From Passalora sequoiae (lineage: Eukaryota > Ascomycota > Dothideomycetes > Mycosphaerellales > Mycosphaerellaceae), in the NCBI GenBank assembly GCA_013248845.1, contig WSQC01000002.1, positions 1,550,001 to 1,614,000 on the forward strand: a stretch of DNA of 64,000 nt, given 5' to 3'. This document shows, piece after piece, positions 56,167 to 64,000 of the stretch. The notes below the pieces were generated by a model, which worked only from the letters and a program-made list of their open reading frames with translations, did not search any database and was not told the origin of the DNA. Each line of letters starts with the position of its first letter. The stretch's first letter is position 1. Both the position numbers and the translations under genes were made by a program.

Positions 56167-57357
56167 CACGGATGAGTTGGAGAGTCTTCTTTGCTCTAAA
56201 GGTCTGTAGCTGAAGCAGACTTTGCCTAGTCAACAGGATGGATACGAGGGGTACGTCAGATCCCTAGTCGAATCCTCGTGTCGCGCCGCCTGATCCCGGT
56301 CTGGTCGTCTTATGCAGATGTCAACCTGGTTGAAAGCGGCAACTTCATGCGTGCGTAAGTTACTTCCTTGCACACGTGATATTCAAACTCCACTGCGGCC
56401 TGCCCGATGCTTTCTGCTTTCTGGAAGTTTGGTCAAGGGAGGGGTCAACGGCGGCTCCACTGAGTGAACAGAAGTACACGGTGCTGCGGCTGCACGAGGA
56501 TCATCAGCTGCGCAATGAAATGCATCAAGAAGAACTCCGGTGAAGAAGGGGGAGTCAGAGCTGTTTACTTGTTATCATCATACAGCAAACATATCCGCAT
56601 GTCTGCCTCAGTGCAAACCGCCATGTCGTGCATGTGGTTCGCATTGCGCAAGACTCGGCACAAAGCCAAGCATGACGACGATGCGCATCTATCTCTGTGT
56701 CCAAATTTAGCCACTACATGCACCACTGGCATGGCCGTGCCTGGTTCCGACTGTCTCACTTCGCTTGGCACATTCGGATGCTTTACACTGCCACACGACA
56801 AAATCGGAGTCATCATCAATTCAGCTTGGCTGCTTATTGCACAGTCATCGGCGCCCTCCTCTGACCCGGCGCCCGGTGAGGAATCATATCGAGCAACACA
56901 CCACGGCTGGACTAGCACCGCGTCCACGAAGTCACGTGACCTTTAGACCACCGGCAGACTGATGGAGGTTTTGTGGTTCATGGCGTGAGTAAAGGTTGCA
57001 GGTAAATACTACTGATGATCAGTGCCATCTGCTATCGAATCAACGACATTCGTAAGACACCACGCTGCAAGCTGTCTTGACTCAATAACTCCGTCTTGCT
57101 CACCAATATGTCCAGCACCTACCATAAGCCGGTCTGCTGCGGAATCTAGTGTACCACCAGTGGACCAGCCACCTCTGCAAGACGTTCATAGAATTACCTA
57201 GAAGGCGTGTCACTAGCTACAATCCTATCCGTTGCCAGAGAATTCATTGGCACGTGAAGAAATGGTATCACCGCACCCGTCAACATCATGAGATCGTATG
57301 AGCGTCAATTCTTATCCTCCTGCAAGAGCTTCCAAGCATACTGACAAGATCCACCAT
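56167..57357. other. Intergenic, PEF 5' flank and SCM3 3' flank
   Basis: 1.2 kb. A 160-codon plus frame (56464-56946) shows no recognisable domain and is not accepted as a gene. Confidence 0.45.
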
Positions 57358-60300
57358 TCACTTTCGCCGCGTCAACTCGTCCACACCAGGATCGACCTCC
57401 CTCACACTCGTGCCATCACCCAACGAGCTTCGCGCATTCGACTTTCGCTTCGCAGCTTTCTTCGTCGACATGACAAAGATCGGCACTGGCAAGCCCATCT
57501 TTGGCGTGGCATGCTTCCCCAACGGAGACTTCCGCACAGCAGTCGACTCCGGCGAAGCAAGCTCATCCTCCTCTTCAATGTACACAGACACGTCCATAGG
57601 GTCACCATCAGCACATTCTAAGCCAAGTGTCGATCTCCGCGATCGCCGACGTGGCTTTGCAGAGTAAACATTACCGCGCATGGGACGAATAAAACGCCAA
57701 GCTTTCGAGCCATCTTCAGAGTCCAGTCGCTCGAATTGTGATCGAGCTCTCAGTACCGCTCGGATAGACGAACTCAGCGGAGAGTCCTCGAGATCGCGGT
57801 AGTAAGTATATCTCGACAGGATCCATTCCAAGATCTCCTTGACAGTCAAGGCTCGATACCCATGAGCGGCATATGCTGATTCAATAAGTTGGAAGTAGCT
57901 TTGCTTGGGTCGCTTCAATCGCTTCGAACGGGCGGACGGCACAGCAGAGACGCTGTTCCCAGCATCAATGGGTTCGACTTCAGCGTCGAGCGCTGACCGA
58001 TCAGATGCTCGCTTTCTCTTGTTCTTGGGTTCGCACGATGCTAGTCTTGACAACTTATGGCCTGGAGACGATGCCGCCACATCTTCGACACCCACTCCGG
58101 CATCTTGCCCAGACACCGCGAACTGAGTTCCGTCGTCCTGGAGCTCAGATGTTGTTTGGTATTCGTCGGCCGAAGTGTCCATTTCTCTATACAGTTGCTG
58201 TGAAGGTGCTACGGATTCGACATCGTTGAAGAGATCATCAATCACGGAGTAGTCAAACTCGTCATTCATCGCCGGTGCTTCTGGTCCTCGATCACGCTCG
58301 TCCACGGCAGCATCTGTGGGGGTTGGCTGAATGCTATTGCTCAGAGCTTTGCGAAGCAGAGTAGCTCGACCGGATTGTCTCTTCAGCTTTGCGTAATAGT
58401 GTGACGATATGGAGCTGGGAGACCGCCCATGTATTCGATCAGCGATTTCGACCCATGTCATGCCTTTCTCCTCACGCATCTTGACGATAGCTTCCTCCTC
58501 AATGGACGTATATAAGCGGCGGCCAGCTCGTCCGGGCAATTCAACGACTTCAAGCGACGTATTGAGGTTATTATCGAGGGCTTCTGACAGATTTTCACTT
58601 CCTCCAGATGATCCTTTCCGTTCGCCTCGAGCTTGAGGAGAGTAGGCTGGATGAGTTGGGATCTCGTGCTGCAGATCATCCGTGTATATGTCGAGCAAAG
58701 GCTCTGGACTTGAAGCGGCAGAGCATGCGCCGTCATCTTGCTCAACAAGAGCAGCGTCTTTGGACAGCGGTTGCTGCGGCAGGGCATTTGCGATAGGCTT
58801 CTTGGTAGAAGTCGCCGCAGCGGCTTCAACGATTCTGTAGCGGTGCATATCAGTCTGCTCGGTTGTGTTGCCGGAGTGCGGATCACTTTCCTGCCTGCAT
58901 ATACGAAGCTCCGATGTACTCGATAGAGTCTTGGCTAGGTTAGATGCCGACTTGGTATAATCCAAGCCTCGAGCAGGGGCACAAGATCCGGTGATGTACT
59001 CATGGCGATGCCGCACTGCATCAGATGTTCGATCACGACATCTTTCGGCAATGGTCTCCCACTCCAAATGTGCATGATCTCGCAGGTGCCGAATCAGACA
59101 ATCCTCATCAGGAGTGAACGGCGCAGCGCCTGCTAGCTCAGGATCGACAGCGAATATGCGATCTTCCATTGTTCCACGCACTGCATCGTACTTGGTGGCT
59201 GGGATGTCTTTCCTCACGTCTGGTGCTAGTCGGCAAGCATAACGTGTCTTTAACAGATGCAACCGTCGATGAGGCATTTTCTGAGCGATGACTGGCCATT
59301 CGAGGCATTCTACTTCTCTCAAACGAACAAGCAGAGCATCCTCTTCTGCCGTGAAGTACGGGTACATTCGGCTCGGACTATTCTGCCGGGAGGAGTTCTG
59401 GTCAGCCTCTGGGACATGTGCCTGCATCCTCGTATTATATGCCGCAGCATCGATCAACAGCTCATAACGACGTTCTACCGTGTCCGGGGACTTGCGCGGC
59501 AGTAATGCAGCGATGTCTTCCCACTCCCAGTCATGCTCTTCACGAAGCTCAAGGAGCAGCTCGTCTAGACTGTTATTCCAGGCGGAGTCCTTCCTAAGCA
59601 CCGATTCGCGAGACTCTTCCGGCGTAGTCTGTGGTTGCGATCCTTGAGTATCGGGCGCGTCACGACCGACACTTGGCAAGTCGCGCAGAGCTTCATCGTG
59701 TCGTTCCTGTAGCGATTCAGCAGTTCTTCCAGGGAAATACGAAGCTATCGTGCTCCAAGGAAGCTGGGCTCTTTCTCTGAGCTTTATGATGAAGGCATCG
59801 TCCTCTGACGTATATGGCATATCAGGGAATGTCGTGGTGCCATTCATCTGTAACTGCCCCATCAATTTTCCTGCATGTTGCGACGCCGGGCTAGTCGTCG
59901 TAACAGACTGCGCATCCGTAGTCTGGTCCTGGCTGGCACCTGATTGCAATGGTTCGTGATGGAGTAATGGATTAGACAATCGGTCAAATTGACCACTCAA
60001 TCTGACTTCGTAGCCAGTAATGTAGTCATCATCGGGTACGGTAACACTTTGAAGCTCTGCTGGATGTTGGCCTTGATCCTCCGGGGGAAGGAGCTGCATG
60101 GAGGACTCGAACGTAGCTGGCGGATCTCCCGACGGCTCGTCAGCTATGTCAATAGTATGCATTACATTGGTCCCCGAATCGGACAATATCGTTTCGTGCA
60201 CGCTCAGCTTCAGCTGCAGGTCCAGGTTTGTGGCAAGACTTGCTTCGGCTTTGGTCATATCATTGATCTTGTTGCTCAGGGGCCCCGTCTGCCCGTCGAC

Positions 60301-61677
60301 GTCGTCCTCGCGTGCAGTGACCGGGACAATTGGCGAACTACTTCGGAGGTCGTCTCTGATACTGCCGGTACCAGCTTGCGTTTGTGATTCAAAAATGGTA
60401 ATCAAATCGTCATGCTGACTACTTCTGGGTGTAGGCAGAGCAGGTCTGACGGGCACCGCCTCTGGCTCTGGAGTTGGTGAATCGAACGGCTTCATTCGGC
60501 GGAAACGTTCAAAGTATCTGCCACAAGAGTCGCATAAATCTTGGCCGTGAGGGCCCTTCGACCAATTGGTGGTTCTGGTCAGGCTGCAGTTCCAACATCT
60601 TCGCAACTCGGCGGACTGTACGCCTTTTCCCAAGGAAGTCGGCCTGATTGCCAACGATATTGTTCCACCCGATGTTCCATCTAAGGAACCAGCCTTTGTT
60701 CTTCTACGCTTACGAGAACGTACAACGCCTTCTGCGGTCCACAATGACTCTTCTCCAGCGGCACCTGGTGCAGGTGAGGCATCGGCAAGCGCATGGATAG
60801 GACTTACTGTTCTTGCTCGTTTCATGGTCACTGATGCGGGCAGCTCTGGATATACCCAAGCTGGGTCAGAAATACCTTTTGCCACTCTCAGGCGACCATT
60901 GTTAGTTTTCTTCTTTCCCGTAGAGCTACTGGGCATGTACTGGGCCAGCTGGGATGCGATGCTCACGCCAAGAGCTCTGATGGCTGCAGGATCCACAGAG
61001 CGACGACCCGTTTTTGGATGCAATGCGCGTAGCGACTGCTGTAGACCCGGCACGCGTTCTAGCAGAGGTGTAGCAAGACCCGAAATCGTGATAGCTGATG
61101 ATGGGGGCTCTTCGGTCAGCTGGGTCTGGCTTGCGCGCAAAGGTGTTTCTCCACCAACCAGTAGCTGAGCAAGTCTTGGTATGGGTCTTTCTGGTCCTGT
61201 AATAGGACATATGAGGTTTGGCAGCCTGGTCGATATCGTGGGCATTTCATCTACACCAGAAGAGTGAAGGGCCTCGTCCTGAACGACCTCGTATGAATCA
61301 GAATCACGCGGGAATTCCTCGCCTTCAGACTCGGCTCCTGCTTGTGCATCATCTTCGATTGACGACTCGTCGTCATACTCGTCTTCATGTCCTAGCTCGT
61401 CTTGAAACGCTCTGGCGAAAAGTGATGATGTGCCTTTCCCAGTATCGACCTCGTTCCGCATGTGCTGGAGATGTCCATTATTGACCACAATCTTGCCGGT
61501 CGCTAGATCGATCTCGTCGCCGACGCCGTCGAAGTCGTGCTCGTATTTGCTAAAGATATGCTCGAAACGGGACTTGAGTTTCTGGTCATTGCGATTGCGA
61601 TCGACGTCTAACTGTCGCGGACTGTATTCGGAACCCGGGTCGTCCTCGAGCTGTTGAGAGGATATAGTCGCCATCAA
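57358..61677 (-). CDS. scm3: Scm3-family centromere protein with GATA-like finger, Myb repeats and forkhead-like end
   Basis: An intronless 1439-residue protein. Near the N-terminus the Scm3 core RFEHIFSKYEHDFDGVGDEI, continuing DLATGKIVVNNGHLQHMRNE (about residues 37-76), is the CENP-A (CenH3) chaperone motif. A GATA-type finger CWNC-x17-18-CDSC lies near residues 358-398. Five Myb/SANT-like repeats follow near residues 620, 700, 776, 854 and 1056, each with the pattern E-E/D-A/D-xx-hxxhR...W-xxIA. An acidic, Ser-rich linker leads to residues about 1255-1325 (YFQLIESAYAAHGYRALTVK, then EILEWILSRYTYYRD and SSIRAVLRA), which resembles a forkhead winged helix. Large Scm3 proteins with Myb domains and zinc fingers are known in filamentous ascomycetes. 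The role at centromeres is inferred from the Scm3 motif. Confidence 0.88.
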   Translation of the reverse strand: MMATISSQQLEDDPGSEYSPRQLDVDRNRNDQKLKSRFEHIFSKYEHDFDGVGDEIDLATGKIVVNNGHLQHMRNEVDTGKGTSSLFARAFQDELGHEDEYDDESSIEDDAQAGAESEGEEFPRDSDSYEVVQDEALHSSGVDEMPTISTRLPNLICPITGPERPIPRLAQLLVGGETPLRASQTQLTEEPPSSAITISGLATPLLERVPGLQQSLRALHPKTGRRSVDPAAIRALGVSIASQLAQYMPSSSTGKKKTNNGRLRVAKGISDPAWVYPELPASVTMKRARTVSPIHALADASPAPGAAGEESLWTAEGVVRSRKRRRTKAGSLDGTSGGTISLAIRPTSLGKGVQSAELRRCWNCSLTRTTNWSKGPHGQDLCDSCGRYFERFRRMKPFDSPTPEPEAVPVRPALPTPRSSQHDDLITIFESQTQAGTGSIRDDLRSSSPIVPVTAREDDVDGQTGPLSNKINDMTKAEASLATNLDLQLKLSVHETILSDSGTNVMHTIDIADEPSGDPPATFESSMQLLPPEDQGQHPAELQSVTVPDDDYITGYEVRLSGQFDRLSNPLLHHEPLQSGASQDQTTDAQSVTTTSPASQHAGKLMGQLQMNGTTTFPDMPYTSEDDAFIIKLRERAQLPWSTIASYFPGRTAESLQERHDEALRDLPSVGRDAPDTQGSQPQTTPEESRESVLRKDSAWNNSLDELLLELREEHDWEWEDIAALLPRKSPDTVERRYELLIDAAAYNTRMQAHVPEADQNSSRQNSPSRMYPYFTAEEDALLVRLREVECLEWPVIAQKMPHRRLHLLKTRYACRLAPDVRKDIPATKYDAVRGTMEDRIFAVDPELAGAAPFTPDEDCLIRHLRDHAHLEWETIAERCRDRTSDAVRHRHEYITGSCAPARGLDYTKSASNLAKTLSSTSELRICRQESDPHSGNTTEQTDMHRYRIVEAAAATSTKKPIANALPQQPLSKDAALVEQDDGACSAASSPEPLLDIYTDDLQHEIPTHPAYSPQARGERKGSSGGSENLSEALDNNLNTSLEVVELPGRAGRRLYTSIEEEAIVKMREEKGMTWVEIADRIHGRSPSSISSHYYAKLKRQSGRATLLRKALSNSIQPTPTDAAVDERDRGPEAPAMNDEFDYSVIDDLFNDVESVAPSQQLYREMDTSADEYQTTSELQDDGTQFAVSGQDAGVGVEDVAASSPGHKLSRLASCEPKNKRKRASDRSALDAEVEPIDAGNSVSAVPSARSKRLKRPKQSYFQLIESAYAAHGYRALTVKEILEWILSRYTYYRDLEDSPLSSSIRAVLRARSQFERLDSEDGSKAWRFIRPMRGNVYSAKPRRRSRRSTLGLECADGDPMDVSVYIEEEDELASPESTAVRKSPLGKHATPKMGLPVPIFVMSTKKAAKRKSNARSSLGDGTSVREVDPGVDELTRRK

Positions 61678-62011
61678 GTTTGCTGTTCCATCGCGCAGTG
61701 TCTCTTGGCTGCGAGAGTAATATCTTCGAGGCTGTTGATCCAGGAACGAGACTCTTTCGCGTCTGACGCGCGGGGACTCAAAGCGCGGCTAATTGCCGGA
61801 GAGCACTCCGAGGCCATGGAGCCGTTGAACTTTGATTATGGTCCCTGCTTCCACGAGGCATGTAGGCACGTTCGCTGTCGCACACTTCGATTGTCCATCA
61901 ACACTGTCGAATATTGTATTGGCAGACGACGTCATACCTCACTAGCGACGATCATGATTCTCGACCGGATCCTGTCGGCGACACAGATGTAGGCCTGCAA
62001 CTCCTACAGTT
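61678..62011. promoter_or_regulatory. Shared upstream region of SCM3 and ATG6
   Basis: 334 bp between divergent start codons; both promoters must lie here. No clear TATA box or known factor site was recognised. Confidence 0.5.
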
Positions 62012-63532
62012 GTGCTGTGCCACTACAATATGACTCCCCCAGCGCCAGCACCAGGCGGCGCGGTGCTTGGTCTGAAGTGTCAGAAATGTAGAACGCTACT
62101 TAGGATCGATGGGTCCCTCGACAGTCTCAATCCTGCCTCGTTCAAGATATTGGCAGATGCGGCTCCAGCTCTTGACCCAAAACCTTCAGGAGCGCCACGT
62201 TCAGCTGCAGCCAAGGAGAGGAAGCAATTGTACAATGAGGCATCTCAGCAGGCAGGTCTTCCTATCAACAAGCGCCATGCCAATACCGTCCAGAACGCCG
62301 CCAGTGGCATTCAGAACCAGGACATGTCCTATATCAACATTTCTGAATCGCAAGTGGTGCCTAAAAGCTACGAGACAGCTCGTCCGGACCCGGCTCGAAG
62401 GACTCCCGCCTCTAAAAAGGGCAAGCCAACCAACAATGCCAATGGCGAGACGTTGATGTCGCAGCAATTAGATAGTGCGATGCGGATGTTCGAGATACTA
62501 TCTGCTAGGTCTGACATTGACCACCCTGTCTGCTCGGAGTGCACAGATTTACTACTGGACAGTCTACAGAAGCGGCAGACTAGCGTCACGCGAGAACGCG
62601 ATGCTTATGTAGAATTTCTCAAAACAGCTCAGCAGGACATGCCGACTGACGAAGAAAAGAAAACGACCAAACGAGAGCTGGAGGATGCTCAACACAGAGA
62701 GAAGCAGGCACTTGAGGAACTCGAAGCGCTCGAAGCAGAGAAAGCAAGGATGGAGGAAGAGATCGCAGCTTTGGACGCCGAAGCAGAAGCGCTTGACGAT
62801 GAAGAAGAGCAGTTCTGGCGAGAGCGGAACGCATTCTCTGCTGAGCTTGCAGCGTTTCAAGAGGAACGTGATAGTCTGCAAAATCAGCTTGCGCACGACA
62901 CTAAGGTTCTTGAGGCGCTGCAGCGGACGAACGTTTATAACGACACATTTTGTATTGGTCACGACGGTACTTTCGGCACGATCAACGGATTGCGACTCGG
63001 AAGAACGTCCGAAATCTCGGTCGATTGGCCCGAGATCAATGCGGCATGGGGACAAACTCTCCTGCTATTGACCGTGGTGATCGAGAAGCTCAAACTGCAG
63101 CTCAAAGGCTACGAACTTGTGGCGGTCGGCTCCACGTCGAAAGTCATTCGAGTCGAATACCCTCAGACGGCGTCTGGCTCAGATGCAAAGGCTAAGCGGA
63201 CAGTTTTCGAGCTATACAGTAGCGGCGACCTTCCCCTTGGGCTCGGCTTCCTCCATCGTAACTTCGATAGTGCTATGGTTGCGTTCTTAGATTGCTTGCG
63301 ACAAGTCGGCGAGCACGTCGAGCGCACGACACCAAAGACTGGCTCGCCCGGGCTGAAGATGCCATATTCTATCGTCAAAGACAAGATTGGCGATGTCAGT
63401 ATCAAGCTTGGCAGCTTTGGCCAGGAAGATCAGTGGACGAAAGCTTGCAAGTACACACTCACATGCTGCAAGTTTCTACTCGCTCATGCAAGCCATGTCG
63501 CGGATGCGGCAGACACAAAGAATGCTCACTGA
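62012..63532 (+). CDS. atg6: Autophagy protein Atg6/Vps30 (Beclin 1)
   Basis: A 506-residue (500 if the ATG at 62030 is used), intronless subunit of the class III PI3-kinase complexes with Vps34 and Vps15, needed for autophagosome formation and vacuolar sorting. The N-terminus has the cysteine pair LKCQKCRTLLRIDGSL found in fungal Atg6. The evolutionarily conserved region begins MRMFEILSARSDIDHPVCSE and continues CTDLLLDSLQKR. A long coiled coil (KKTTKRELEDAQHREKQALE and on) spans residues about 205-300. The BARA membrane-binding domain starts TNVYNDTFCIGHDGTFGTIN near residue 304 and contains SVDWPEINAAWGQTLLLL and GSFGQEDQWTKACKYTL. Length fits fungal Atg6. Confidence 0.95.
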   Translation: MLCHYNMTPPAPAPGGAVLGLKCQKCRTLLRIDGSLDSLNPASFKILADAAPALDPKPSGAPRSAAAKERKQLYNEASQQAGLPINKRHANTVQNAASGIQNQDMSYINISESQVVPKSYETARPDPARRTPASKKGKPTNNANGETLMSQQLDSAMRMFEILSARSDIDHPVCSECTDLLLDSLQKRQTSVTRERDAYVEFLKTAQQDMPTDEEKKTTKRELEDAQHREKQALEELEALEAEKARMEEEIAALDAEAEALDDEEEQFWRERNAFSAELAAFQEERDSLQNQLAHDTKVLEALQRTNVYNDTFCIGHDGTFGTINGLRLGRTSEISVDWPEINAAWGQTLLLLTVVIEKLKLQLKGYELVAVGSTSKVIRVEYPQTASGSDAKAKRTVFELYSSGDLPLGLGFLHRNFDSAMVAFLDCLRQVGEHVERTTPKTGSPGLKMPYSIVKDKIGDVSIKLGSFGQEDQWTKACKYTLTCCKFLLAHASHVADAADTKNAH

Positions 63533-63565
63533 CAGGATCATTCGCTTCTTGGAGCAGGTACAACA

Positions 63566-64000
63566 CTATTTGGGCACCTGATCCGGTGCATGCAATGGTG
63601 ACCCGCGAATATGTAGCAATGCCAACGTGTCCGCCGCATCTTTGTCAAAAGGCTCGGGTGCCGAGCGATGCGTTATGCCGCTATGCGGCTCAATCTCCAG
63701 GGTTTCGCCGGAGATGTCTGTATCAAGACATCTTTCGAAGGCTTGAACGACACTTCCCATCGACACAAGAAGATCTCGCGACTGCATGTCGTTGTAGAAT
63801 GTCTCAGTCGATATGCTCGTCCGGACCACGTTTGGACAAATGGCATTCAAGGTTATGCCTTCCGCTGGAAGATGCTTGCCGTAGCTTCTCACGAAGCCGA
63901 CAACGCCGTGTTTGGCGGCTGTGTACATGGGCAACGCTACGTTTCGGATCAGTGTGGTTTCACGCTCCTCGTCGACCTCGGACCACTCACTTGGGACGCA
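63566..64000 (-). CDS. Short-chain dehydrogenase/reductase, C-terminal part (runs off window)
   Basis: The C-terminal half of an SDR on the minus strand. The last exon is 63936-63566; a 54-bp intron (63937-63990, donor GTGAGT) precedes it and ten bases of the upstream exon are visible (63991-64000). Joined, the catalytic region reads VPTLPMYTAAKHGVVGFVRS with YTAAK as the YxxxK active site, followed by EGITLNAICPNVVRTSIS, as in 15-hydroxyprostaglandin-dehydrogenase-like fungal SDRs. The cofactor-binding half lies outside the window, so the substrate is unknown. Confidence 0.88.
   Translation of the reverse strand, partial: CVPSEWSEVDEERETTLIRNVALPMYTAAKHGVVGFVRSYGKHLPAEGITLNAICPNVVRTSISTETFYNDMQSRDLLVSMGSVVQAFERCLDTDISGETLEIEPHSGITHRSAPEPFDKDAADTLALLHIRGSPLHAPDQVPK

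Noticed and set aside
56464..56946. 160-codon plus-strand frame
   Set aside because: No domain, random-like composition, overlapping minus-strand frame of similar length.
1..64000. CRISPR arrays, intact transposons, PKS/NRPS backbone genes, rRNA genes
   Set aside because: None seen: no regularly spaced repeats, no transposase or reverse transcriptase motifs, no synthase domains, no rRNA-like sequence.

Overview
The window reads as nuclear DNA of a filamentous ascomycete, most likely a Dothideomycete; this placement is inferred from protein style, not from a database search. Introns are short (about 45-65 bp in most genes, a few of 100-165 bp) with GT/AG ends and CTRAC/CTAAT-like branch sites. 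Genes are monocistronic on both strands, and the families are typical of such fungi: Zn2Cys6 regulator, HET, P450, Mph1, RlmA-type MADS, large Scm3. Coordinates below were obtained by reading splice sites by eye and checking that summed exon lengths keep frame.

Left part (1-16.9 kb). The 3' end of an Ssb-type HSP70 gene with a 21-nt microexon is followed by a CDP-alcohol phosphotransferase (EPT1/CPT1). Then comes a metabolic neighbourhood: a seven-exon cytochrome P450, a degenerate intron-bearing tRNA-Glu locus, a SAM methyltransferase, a Zn2Cys6/Fungal_trans_2 regulator, a dihydroxyacetone-synthase-like transketolase, a short-chain dehydrogenase divergent from it, and a GFA (formaldehyde-activating-like) protein. 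Together these suggest a possible carbohydrate/one-carbon or small secondary-metabolite cluster.

Middle part (17-41 kb). This stretch is mostly housekeeping: the Mph1/FANCM helicase, the Bub2/Cdc16 mitotic-exit GAP, a SulP sulfate permease, a small conserved-looking protein, and a long Ser/Pro-rich disordered protein. A BTB/POZ gene here is apparently broken by frameshifts. It is followed by a hydrophilic stress-type protein, a Sel1-repeat Nif1/Dsf2-like cell-cycle protein, and a RidA-like protein. Intergenic tracts hold an A19 run, a C14 run and a TTGC tetranucleotide repeat.

Decay zone (41-53 kb). A gene-poor stretch contains a hexose-transporter relic and scattered gene-like fragments. 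It also holds the intact MADS-box gene (RlmA/Rlm1 type). Beyond that gene lies a HET-domain gene whose 619-codon frame is broken only by three in-frame TGA codons, and next to it the remnant of a second HET gene.

Right part (53-64 kb). Dynamitin (dynactin p50), a penta-EF-hand protein, and a large Scm3 centromere protein (Scm3 motif, GATA-like finger, five Myb/SANT repeats, forkhead-like C-terminus). Scm3 lies head to head with ATG6/VPS30 (Beclin 1). The window ends inside a second short-chain dehydrogenase.

The most unusual whole-window pattern is a repeated switch inside genes from a C-rich to a G-rich coding strand towards the 3' end.
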